Part shown: in pieces, positions 13,208-18,873 of the stretch
Layout: the number at the start of each line of letters is the position of its first letter
Numbering within the stretch: position 1 is the first letter of the stretch
Source: Rhodobiaceae bacterium UBA4490
Lineage (GTDB): Bacteria > Pseudomonadota > Alphaproteobacteria > Parvibaculales > Parvibaculaceae
Assembly (NCBI GenBank): GCA_002389665.1
Contig: DGNO01000005.1
Coordinates: 383,957 to 402,829 of the forward strand
Direction: 5' to 3'
Length of the DNA: 18,873 nt
Made by a program: the position numbers and the translations under genes
The notes under the pieces: generated by a model
Seen by the model: only the letters and a program-made list of their open reading frames with translations
Databases searched by the model: none
Told to the model about the DNA's origin: nothing

Positions 13208-14488
13208 GTGCAACTTGTCGTTTTGGGCGCAGGGCTGATGGGCGTGACCAGCGCCTACCGCCTTGCCGAAGAAGGCCATGACGTGACCGTCATCGACCGG
13301 CGTGAAGGGCCGGGACTGGAGACGAGCTTTGCCAATGGCGGCCAGCTCGGCTTCCGGGAAGTCTCGCCCTGGGCCGCGCCCGATGTGCCCTGGACCGCGC
13401 TCAAAATGCTTGGCGACCCGGCCGCCCCTTTCCGCTGGAAACCGAAAGCAGAGCTGGAGCAATGGCGCTGGCTTCTGGCTTTTCTCTTGCGCTGCAATTC
13501 CCCGGCCCGCGCCGAGCGCGAGCGGCACAATCTTTCCCTCGGCCTTTTCAGTCAGAAAGAACTCGAAGGCCTGCTGGCCCGCCTTGCCTGTGAAGGGGAA
13601 AACCTTTCCTTCGATCACAAGCGCAAGGGCATTCTGCGCCTCTTGCCGGATGCAAAAGCCGTCAAACATGCCAAAGCGGAAATGGCGCGCCTTGCCGATA
13701 TGGAGCCGGGGCTTGAAGTGCTGGAGGCGGGGGCCTGCGTTGCGCTTGAACCGGCGCTTGCCTCCATCCATCAGCGCGGCGAGCTGGCGGGCGGGCTTTA
13801 TGCGCCGGGCGACCAGTCGGGGGACGCGCATCTTTTCACGCGCGCGCTGGCAAAGCGCGCCGAGGCCAAGGGCGTGCGCTTTCTCTATGGCCGGGAAATC
13901 ACCTCGTTCGAGGAAAGCGCCGGGCGGCTGAAAGCCGTGCGCTGCGGCGCGGAGAAGATAGAGGCGGAGGCTTTCGTCTTTTCGCTCGGCGTCGGCGGGC
14001 TCAAACTTGCCCGCAAGCTCGGCTTCCGTTTGCCCTTCTATCCCGTCAAAGGCTACTCGGTAAGCGTTGAGATGGAAGAAGGCGCGCCGGAAGTAAGCCT
14101 CACCGATGAGGGAAGGCGCATCGTCGTTTCCAATCTCGGCGGGCGGCTGCGCGCTGCCGGTAAGGCGGAGATTGCCGGTTTCGACACGGCGCTCGACCGC
14201 ACCCGCGCCCGCGCCGTGCTGCAGGGGCTGACCGAACTCATCCCTGCCGTGGGCGAGGCGGCGGAGGCAGAATTCTGGACGGGCCTGCGCCCCATGACCG
14301 CCGATGGCAGCCCGATCATCGACAAGGCGCCGGGCTACCAAAATCTTTATCTGAATACCGGTCATGGCACGCTCGGCTGGACGCTCGCCATGGGCTCGGC
14401 CTCGCTTCTGGCTGATCTGATCGGTGGCAAGGCGACGGAGATCGACTCCACGCCATTCGCGCTGAAACGGCCCTCCCTTTTTCCTTAA
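13208..14488 (+). CDS. dadA: D-amino acid dehydrogenase, DadA type (FAD-dependent)
   Basis: 426 residues from a GTG start with AGAGGAAG 4-5 nt upstream. DadA is an inner-membrane-associated flavoprotein that oxidises D-amino acids (classically D-alanine) to 2-oxo acids and ammonia, passing electrons to the respiratory chain. Visible features are the Rossmann motif LGAGLMG at 6-12, VTVIDRR at about 26-32, the family signature LYAPGDQSGDAHLFT (about 198-212), and the C-terminal FAD-binding GLRPMTADGSPII followed by LNTGHGTLGWT. Length is normal. No dadX racemase or Lrp regulator lies beside it; a lipoprotein gene follows after 54 bp. Substrate range cannot be read from the sequence, and a related deaminating FAD oxidoreductase is possible. 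The leader is strongly structured. Confidence 0.9.
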   Translation: MQLVVLGAGLMGVTSAYRLAEEGHDVTVIDRREGPGLETSFANGGQLGFREVSPWAAPDVPWTALKMLGDPAAPFRWKPKAELEQWRWLLAFLLRCNSPARAERERHNLSLGLFSQKELEGLLARLACEGENLSFDHKRKGILRLLPDAKAVKHAKAEMARLADMEPGLEVLEAGACVALEPALASIHQRGELAGGLYAPGDQSGDAHLFTRALAKRAEAKGVRFLYGREITSFEESAGRLKAVRCGAEKIEAEAFVFSLGVGGLKLARKLGFRLPFYPVKGYSVSVEMEEGAPEVSLTDEGRRIVVSNLGGRLRAAGKAEIAGFDTALDRTRARAVLQGLTELIPAVGEAAEAEFWTGLRPMTADGSPIIDKAPGYQNLYLNTGHGTLGWTLAMGSASLLADLIGGKATEIDSTPFALKRPSLFP

Positions 14489-14542
14489 GAGGCCCCTAAC
14501 CATTCCCGCCTAAACTTGCCCGCTCATGGATGGAGGCAGGCC

Positions 14543-15517
14543 ATGCAGTGGTCATTCAAGGCGGCGACGGGCACCGCGCTTTTGGCGCTTACCCTTGGCG
14601 CATGCACGGGCGGCGATTATGGCCGCCAGGCCCGCGGTTTCGAGGGAACGGCGGCGCGCGTCTGGTCAAGCCTGCCGGAACTGGCCGGGGAGCGGCGCGA
14701 GGAAAGCGCGCTGGCGCTGACGGGCGGGGAAAGCGGCCTGCGGGCCACGGCGGATCAGATCGCCGCGCCCAAATCGGGCTCCACCGAACATGACCCGCTC
14801 GGCATTGCCAAGCTGGAGCGCGTGCTCAGCGATGTGCAGGCGCCCGAAGACCCCGAAACTTATTACCAGTTTATGGCGCGCACCTATCAGGATGTGCCCG
14901 AAGCGATGCTCTTTGCCATGGCCGCGCATCTGGCCGAAGACCGCGACATGACGGGCCGCTTTGCCCGCCAGGCAGGTGAGATCATCGAGGCCGACCGCGC
15001 GCGCCTTGCAGCGCTTGCCGCTGCGGGCAGCGAAGCCGCCCTTGGCCGCCGCGCCATGGTGGATGGGGCGGTTGATGTGCTGCGCCGGGTCGATGAAAAC
15101 GGCGAAGCCATGGATGAGACGATTACCGTGCTCAATCACCGCATCGCTTCTTACCGCCACGCGCTGGTGCGCGCGCGCCTTGCGGTGCCCGGCCACGCGC
15201 AGCTCATGGTCATCGAGGACGAAATCGGCGCGCTGGAAGAAGCGGTGATGGGGCTCGAACTCGATGCAAGCCGCCACGGCGCTTTAATGCAGGCGCTCTT
15301 TGCCCCGCAAATGGAATTGCCCGGCGACGTGCCTCAGGAAATGGGTTTCGGCATGATGATGGGCAACCCGCCTGAAGCGGATGAAAAGAGCGCGGAGGAA
15401 CTTGCGGGCAAGACGCCGCTCGCTCCTCAAGAAAGAGCGGAAGAGAACGCGCCGCCGCCTGCCGCGCAGCCCGCGCCCTCAGGCCCGCGCAATATCCTGC
15501 CCGGCAAAACCACCTGA
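14543..15517 (+). CDS. lipoprotein of unknown function
   Basis: 324 residues from the ATG at 14543, chosen because GGAGG lies 6 nt upstream and because it gives a clean lipoprotein signal: MQWSFKAATG, a hydrophobic core, and LTLGAC with Cys21 as the lipidation site. The mature protein is mostly helical and acidic (residues about 90-250), followed by a Pro/Ala/Glu-rich low-complexity tail (about 275-324), probably disordered. It lies 54 bp after dadA on the same strand with no terminator between, so co-transcription is likely. I do not recognise the family. An envelope role, perhaps structural, is all that can be inferred. It converges on the PAN-domain gene with a 19-bp gap. Confidence 0.82.
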   Translation: MQWSFKAATGTALLALTLGACTGGDYGRQARGFEGTAARVWSSLPELAGERREESALALTGGESGLRATADQIAAPKSGSTEHDPLGIAKLERVLSDVQAPEDPETYYQFMARTYQDVPEAMLFAMAAHLAEDRDMTGRFARQAGEIIEADRARLAALAAAGSEAALGRRAMVDGAVDVLRRVDENGEAMDETITVLNHRIASYRHALVRARLAVPGHAQLMVIEDEIGALEEAVMGLELDASRHGALMQALFAPQMELPGDVPQEMGFGMMMGNPPEADEKSAEELAGKTPLAPQERAEENAPPPAAQPAPSGPRNILPGKTT

Positions 15518-15536
15518 CATAAGCGGCGCCTTTGTC

Positions 15537-15905
15537 CTAACGATAAGGGCGCACCGGATCGCTGGTGCCCACCGTGACACCGGAAACGCAGCACGGGCTT
15601 TCGGCGCGGAAGGGCACCGTCACTTTCAGTTTGCACATGGCCGGCGCATTGCCGTGGCCGGGCTTGACGTAAGTCCAGGCCTGGCACTTGCCGTCTTCCT
15701 CGCAGGCGCGCATGCAATGGGCGGGCGCGGCGCTTTTCAGCTCGAAGACACGGTAATCGGCGCCCGGCCGGTCGGTATTTTCTTCCATAAAGACTTTCGC
15801 CTCGAGCGGGCGGGTCATAAGCGGCACGGCCATCAGCGCGGTAATCGCAAGAATGGTCGCGGTGACGCCGAAAAAAGTCCGGCGCATATAGATATGATCG
15901 GTCAT
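15537..15905 (-). CDS. PAN domain-containing membrane-anchored protein
   Basis: 122 residues. A hydrophobic helix (about 12-30) anchors it or serves as a signal. Residues about 50-110 form a small PAN/Apple-like module: DYRVFELKSAAPAHCMRACE, CQAWTYVKPG, CKL and SPCCVSGV, with six cysteines (C64, C68, C74, C91, C105, C106). The W-T-Y-V core is typical of the short alphaproteobacterial PAN proteins. PAN modules bind proteins or sugars outside the cytoplasm, so a periplasmic binding role is plausible. The ATG at 15905 has AGGACAG upstream; an in-frame ATG six codons in is an alternative. Two alternative hairpins lie just upstream. Confidence 0.85.
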   Translation of the reverse strand: MTDHIYMRRTFFGVTATILAITALMAVPLMTRPLEAKVFMEENTDRPGADYRVFELKSAAPAHCMRACEEDGKCQAWTYVKPGHGNAPAMCKLKVTVPFRAESPCCVSGVTVGTSDPVRPYR

Positions 15906-15915
15906 GGATCTGTCC

Positions 15916-15939
15916 TGGGTCCCCGTTCTGTCGGACCCA
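15916..15939 (-). promoter_or_regulatory. leader hairpin before the PAN-domain gene
   Basis: TGGGTCC (15916-15922) and GGACCCA (15933-15939) form a perfect 7-bp stem with a 10-nt loop. Its downstream arm abuts the AGGACAG ribosome binding site of the PAN gene. The upstream arm can alternatively pair with GGGTCC at 15950-15955, which belongs to the next hairpin. Confidence 0.45.
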
Positions 15940-15944
15940 AAGAC

Positions 15945-15980
15945 TAAAGGGGTCCAGTGAGCATTTACTGAACCCCTTTA
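15945..15980. terminator. terminator-like hairpin between the DUF934 and PAN genes
   Basis: TAAAGGGGT-c-CAGT (15945-15958) pairs with ACTG-a-ACCCCTTTA (15967-15980): 13 pairs, one mismatch, 8-nt loop. It most likely ends the leftward DUF2849-cysI-DUF934 operon, though the T-rich tail is clearer on the plus strand (TTCGAATTTTAGGTTTT). Confidence 0.6.
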
Positions 15981-16027
15981 TTCGAATTTTAGGTTTTAAG
16001 GCCGCAAGCGGGCGAAAAGCGCCGGAA

Positions 16028-16516
16028 TCAGTCGCCGTGGCGGGCCTGGAAGATGGTTTTGCGCCCGTCACTTGCCGGCTGATAGACCACGGAAATCTCG
16101 TCCATCGCCTCTTTCCAGCCATCGATGGTGATGCGCTGGCTCACTTCATAGGCATCGAAGCCACAGCGGTGCATGAAGAAAAGCTGGTCGCGCAGCACAT
16201 CGCCCGTGGCGCGCAGCTCACCCTTATAGCCATACCGCTCGCGCAGGAGCCGGGCATAGGAATAGGCGCGTCCGTTCTTGAACATCGGAAAATCGAGCGC
16301 GATCACGGCGAACTTATCGAGATCGCCCGCGATTTCCTTCGGCTCTTCCCCGGAGAGAAGTTTGATGCCGAGCGGGGCGGTGCGGGCGGCAAGCGCCTCT
16401 TTCTCGTTCTGCCAGCGCGTCAGCGAGACAATGACGGGCCCTTCCGGCAAGGGACCTTCCTCATCGGCATACGTCCATGCGTCTTCGACGAAGGCTCCAT
16501 CCTTAATGAGCGGCAT
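16028..16516 (-). CDS. DUF934 domain-containing protein of the sulfite reductase operon
   Basis: 162 residues. The start MPLIKDGAFVEDAW and the core FAVIALDFPMFKNGRAYSYARLLRERYGYKGELRATGDVLRDQLFFMHRCGFDAYEV (about 69-123) match DUF934. It is a cytoplasmic family almost always encoded next to the siroheme sulfite/nitrite reductase. Its reaction is not established to my knowledge; a role in delivering electrons or assembling the reductase is inference. The ATG overlaps the end of cysI by 14 bp, and AAGGAG lies upstream inside cysI, so translation is coupled. In many relatives cysH follows, but here a hairpin and the PAN gene follow instead. Confidence 0.93.
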   Translation of the reverse strand: MPLIKDGAFVEDAWTYADEEGPLPEGPVIVSLTRWQNEKEALAARTAPLGIKLLSGEEPKEIAGDLDKFAVIALDFPMFKNGRAYSYARLLRERYGYKGELRATGDVLRDQLFFMHRCGFDAYEVSQRITIDGWKEAMDEISVVYQPASDGRKTIFQARHGD

Positions 16517-18161
16517 AGAGTTTCTCCTTGAACGGTTTCATGCCGATGCGGCGATAGGTGTCGAGGAAGCGCTCGCCGTTCTGGCGTTCACTCAAATAGG
16601 TCTCCACGATGTTTTCCACCGCGCCGACAATCTTGTCTTCGGTGAAGGCGGGGCCGGTGATATCGCCGAGCGAGGTCTTCTCGTCCGCCGAACCGCCGAG
16701 GGAGACCTGATAGAATTCGGTGCCCTTCTTGTCCACGCCCAGAATGCCGATATGGCCGACATGGTGGTGGCCGCAGGCATTGATGCAGCCGGAGATTTTG
16801 ATTTTCAATTCGCCGATATCGTTCTGCCGGTCGAGGTCTTCGAACTTCTTGGCGATCGCCTGGCCGATCGGGATCGAGCGGGCATTGGCAAGGTTGCAAT
16901 AATCAAGGCCCGGGCAAACGATCTGGTCGGTGATGAGGCCGAGATTGGGCGTGCCGAGGCCGTTCGCGTCAAGCTCCTGCCAGAGCGCGAAAAGGTCTTT
17001 CTGCGGCACATCGGCGAGCACAAGGTTCTGCTCATGGGTCACGCGGATTTCACTGAAGGAATAAGCATCCGCCAGCTCGGCGACTTTTTCCATCTGCTCG
17101 GCGGATGCATCGCCGGCAACGCCGCCCACGGGTTTGAGCGAAATATTGGCGATGGCATAGCCCGGCACTTTATGCGCAGCGACATTCTGTTTTACCCAGC
17201 GGGCAAAGGCAGGGGTCTTTTCGAACGCCGCGTTGAGCTCGTCCGGATCGTTTTCCAGCGTCTCGTAAGCAGGGGCGGCGAAATAGGCCTGAATGCGCTC
17301 GATCTCGGCTTTCGGCAGTTCCACCGGCCCGTCTTTCTGCATGGCGGCAAACTCTTCTTCCACCTGGCGGCGCATTTCTTCTTCGCCGATCGTGTGGACG
17401 AGAATTTTGATGCGCGACTTGAAGAGATGGTCGCGCCGGCCATGCATGTTGTAAACGCGCATGATGGCTTCGAGATAGGTCAGGAGGTTTTCCTGGGAAA
17501 TCGCCTTGCCGATCAGCTTGCCGATCATGGGCGTGCGGCCCTGGCCGCCGCCGACATAAATGTCGAAGGCCGTCTGCCCGTCTTCGCCCTTCACAAGCTC
17601 GATGCCGATATCGTGCACGCGGATGGCGGCGCGGTCTTCCGGCGCGCCGGTGACGGCGAATTTGAACTTGCGCGGCAGGAACGAGAATTCCGGATGCAGC
17701 GTCGACCACTGGCGGATGATCTCGGACCAGATGCGCGGGTCTTCCACTTCATTGGCCGCGACGCCCGCATATTGGTCGGAGGTCACGTTGCGGATGCAGT
17801 TACCGCTCGTCTGCAGCGCGTGCATTTCAACGGAAGCCAGATCTTCCAGAATGGCGGGAATGTCTTTCAGCGCCGGCCAGTTGTACTGAATGTTCTGGCG
17901 CGTCGTGAAATGGCCGTAGCCTTTGTCGTATTTGCGCGCGATATGGGCGAGCATCCGCATCTGGCGCGAGGATAGCGTGCCGTAAGGCACCGCGACGCGC
18001 AGCATATAAGCGTGAAGCTGCAAATAGACGCCGTTCATCAGGCGCAGCGGCTTGAACTCGTCCTCGGTAATTTCACCGGTCAGGCGGCGTTGCACCTGCC
18101 CGCTGAACTGTTTCACCCGGTCCTGGACCAGAGCGTGGTCGAATTCGTCATAACGATACAT
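16503..18161 (-). CDS. cysI: assimilatory sulfite/nitrite reductase hemoprotein (siroheme, 4Fe-4S)
   Basis: 552 residues. It catalyses the six-electron reduction of sulfite to sulfide (or nitrite to ammonia) for cysteine synthesis. The coupled 4Fe-4S/siroheme ligands are visible as C416-x5-C422 and C459-x3-C463. Anion-binding basic residues of the family are plausible at R55, R124, K165 and K167 (GNCIRNVTSD, RKFKFAVTG). Two ferredoxin-like/reductase repeat halves are present at the usual length. The DUF2849 and DUF934 neighbours mark it as the Hyphomicrobiales-type assimilatory sulfite reductase. Nitrite as substrate cannot be excluded from sequence alone. No cysJ flavoprotein is adjacent, so the electron donor (ferredoxin or another reductase) is encoded elsewhere. 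Confidence 0.95.
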   Translation of the reverse strand: MYRYDEFDHALVQDRVKQFSGQVQRRLTGEITEDEFKPLRLMNGVYLQLHAYMLRVAVPYGTLSSRQMRMLAHIARKYDKGYGHFTTRQNIQYNWPALKDIPAILEDLASVEMHALQTSGNCIRNVTSDQYAGVAANEVEDPRIWSEIIRQWSTLHPEFSFLPRKFKFAVTGAPEDRAAIRVHDIGIELVKGEDGQTAFDIYVGGGQGRTPMIGKLIGKAISQENLLTYLEAIMRVYNMHGRRDHLFKSRIKILVHTIGEEEMRRQVEEEFAAMQKDGPVELPKAEIERIQAYFAAPAYETLENDPDELNAAFEKTPAFARWVKQNVAAHKVPGYAIANISLKPVGGVAGDASAEQMEKVAELADAYSFSEIRVTHEQNLVLADVPQKDLFALWQELDANGLGTPNLGLITDQIVCPGLDYCNLANARSIPIGQAIAKKFEDLDRQNDIGELKIKISGCINACGHHHVGHIGILGVDKKGTEFYQVSLGGSADEKTSLGDITGPAFTEDKIVGAVENIVETYLSERQNGERFLDTYRRIGMKPFKEKLYAAH

Positions 18162-18222
18162 CGGACTTGTCCTGCAGCTTTAAATCAATCATGCGGGGTG
18201 GGGTTTCGGTCCCTTACCCCTC

Positions 18223-18531
18223 TCAGGCGGTTTTGCCTTCCGCCTGTTTACCGAGATCGAGGCGCACCGTCGGCCCGGCCATGCGGATGCGCTCGCGCAC
18301 GGAGGCGGGCACGAGCGTGCCGTCTTCCTCGGCAATTTCGAAGAGATAGGGGTCCACGATCTCTTGTTGCTCGAGCGCGGGATTGGCTTTTGCCAAAAGC
18401 GCCTCGGCCGCTTCCTTGCCTTCGGCAATGGCGGCATCGGCCAGCTTTTCCGACCACTCGCCCTTGGCCGTCAGATAAATCACCACACCGTCGATCAGCC
18501 GGTTGGCGGTGACGGCCTGAACCTGGGCCAT
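18223..18531 (-). CDS. DUF2849 domain-containing protein
   Basis: 102 residues from the ATG at 18531; a TTG at 18552 with GGAG 7 nt upstream is an alternative that adds seven residues. Conserved pattern: VQAVTANRLIDGVVIYLTAKGEWSE at the start, a central Ala/Glu-rich helix (DAAIAEGKEAAEALLAKA) and VDPYLFEIAEEDGTLVPASVRERIR. This matches DUF2849, a small cytoplasmic family encoded immediately upstream of cysI in alphaproteobacteria. Its function is not established; association with sulfite reductase follows from position. It is first in the DUF2849-cysI-DUF934 operon, with a 61-bp gap to cysI that contains GGGGT...ACCCC, a weak hairpin. Confidence 0.9.
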   Translation of the reverse strand: MAQVQAVTANRLIDGVVIYLTAKGEWSEKLADAAIAEGKEAAEALLAKANPALEQQEIVDPYLFEIAEEDGTLVPASVRERIRMAGPTVRLDLGKQAEGKTA

Positions 18532-18666
18532 TTTGTTAGAGTGCTGGGCCAAAACCTATCTCCGGTAAAATTCCGCGGGCCTTCACGCGCGCGCGGGGAA
18601 TATGCCTCATTTGGGCGTAAACATGGTCATTTTCGTAATCTGCGTCAATAGAAGTGTAGAAATATA

Positions 18667-18675
18667 TTATCCACA
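18667..18675 (+). promoter_or_regulatory. perfect DnaA-box consensus
   Basis: TTATCCACA, the consensus 9-mer recognised by DnaA domain IV, lies in the spacer of the putative cys promoter. It could bind DnaA or the DnaA-domain-IV-like protein encoded at 3243-3794, or be coincidental. Confidence 0.45.
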
Positions 18676-18688
18676 TGACGGGCATGTG
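18672..18688. promoter_or_regulatory. candidate operator CACATG-n5-CATGTG
   Basis: A perfect 6-bp inverted repeat with a 5-bp spacer overlaps the -35 element of the putative cys promoter, suited to a dimeric regulator of sulfur assimilation. The binding protein is unknown. Confidence 0.5.
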
Positions 18689-18705
18689 AATTTGGCGCGC
18701 GGGAC

Positions 18706-18873
18706 TCAGCTTTCCCGTTTGACGGCGCTTTCGTGCCAGCGGCGCAAAAGGGCGTATTCCAACAGGCTGAGGGCGAAGAAAATCGCGATGCCGAGGAGGG
18801 AGAGCAGCACCAAAGCCGCAAACATTTTAGGGATTTGCAGCCGGTTGCCCGCCTCGATGATGCGCCAGGCAAG
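18706..18873 (-). CDS. ABC transporter permease, C-terminal fragment
   Basis: The last 55 codons of a leftward gene whose start lies beyond the right window edge. The translation reads LAWRIIEAGNRLQIPKMFAA, then a hydrophobic helix of about 20 residues, then ending LLRRWHESAVKRES. This is the usual end of inner-membrane permeases of the NitT/TauT (SsuC/TauC/ThiX-like) type: the final coupling segment, one transmembrane helix and a short basic cytoplasmic tail. The transported substrate (sulfonate, taurine, nitrate or a thiamine precursor) cannot be told from this part. It lies about 175 bp upstream of the DUF2849 gene on the same strand, and a sulfur-related role would fit the neighbours, but this is only a possibility. 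Confidence 0.8.
   Translation of the reverse strand, partial: LAWRIIEAGNRLQIPKMFAALVLLSLLGIAIFFALSLLEYALLRRWHESAVKRES

Larger units (their letters stand above)
18661..18690 (-). promoter_or_regulatory. candidate promoter of the DUF2849-cysI-DUF934 operon
   Basis: Read leftward, TTCACA (18690-18685, five of six bases of the -35 consensus) and TATATT (18666-18661, five of six) are 18 bp apart. The operator-like palindrome and a DnaA-box 9-mer fall in the spacer. A second -35-like TTGACG lies at 18648-18643 but lacks a good -10. The leader would be about 120 nt. Confidence 0.45.

Noticed and set aside
13160..14503. 447-codon open frame on the minus strand
   Set aside because: Antisense to dadA, with no recognisable domain.
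16278..17975. 565-codon open frame on the plus strand
   Set aside because: Antisense to cysI and DUF934, whose protein families are certain.
18162..18222. GGGGT...ACCCC hairpin between the DUF2849 and cysI genes as a terminator
   Set aside because: Short stem with a long loop and no T tract; termination here would separate cysI from its operon.
1..18873. tRNA, rRNA, CRISPR or insertion sequence
   Set aside because: No tRNA arm motifs, rRNA segments, regularly spaced repeats, transposase or terminal inverted repeats were seen on either strand by eye; a tRNAscan or ISfinder run would be decisive.

Overview
The window is a GC-rich, densely packed bacterial chromosome segment. It looks like Alphaproteobacteria, most likely the order Hyphomicrobiales (Rhizobiales). 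The argument rests on family content: DUF1491, DUF2336, DUF2849 with DUF934 around a sulfite reductase, DUF5330, and a DnaA-domain-IV-like regulator next to a DUF6456 protein. DUF5330 and the DnaA-like/DUF6456 pair point to Hyphomicrobiales in particular. I cannot name a genus. I see no rRNA, tRNA, CRISPR array, insertion sequence or prophage; this reads as core chromosome with a few lineage-specific genes.

Layout. (1) 1-2449: a 5'-truncated secreted protein and a large membrane-anchored, cysteine-rich envelope protein, probably one operon. (2) 2468-4701: a leftward XRE regulator, and divergent from it a rightward pair, a DnaA-domain-IV-like protein overlapping a DUF6456 protein. The shared promoter region carries a TTACG-n5-CGTAA inverted repeat that could be the XRE operator. 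(3) 4708-7208, leftward: sufE (Fe-S sulfur transfer), a DUF5330 protein and a cysteine-rich lipoprotein, with clear intrinsic terminators downstream of the last two. (4) 7652-8268: a DUF1491 protein and a convergent 73-residue protein whose stop codons overlap. (5) 8529-12440: prfC (release factor 3), an MscS-type channel, a bidirectional-looking terminator and a leftward DUF2336 protein. (6) 12725-15517: a small AKIIEF-motif protein, a structured intergenic region, dadA-type D-amino acid dehydrogenase and a lipoprotein. (7) 15537-18552, leftward: a PAN-domain protein, DUF934, cysI (siroheme sulfite/nitrite reductase) and DUF2849. (8) 18706-end: the C-terminus of an ABC transporter permease.

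Working together: DUF2849, cysI and DUF934 form an assimilatory sulfite reduction operon. sufE belongs to Fe-S cluster assembly, which a 4Fe-4S/siroheme reductase needs. prfC and the MscS-like channel lie 32 bp apart with no terminator between them.

The most interesting non-coding signal is the dadA leader. A TTCCTCT segment is perfectly complementary to the dadA Shine-Dalgarno region AGAGGAA. It would close a three-way junction around two hairpins, while an upstream AGAGG could compete for the same segment. Other regulatory oddities are mutually exclusive hairpins before the PAN gene, a terminator-like hairpin directly ahead of sufE, and a perfect DnaA-box consensus inside the putative cys promoter. 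I did not find a convincing new defence or mobile system.
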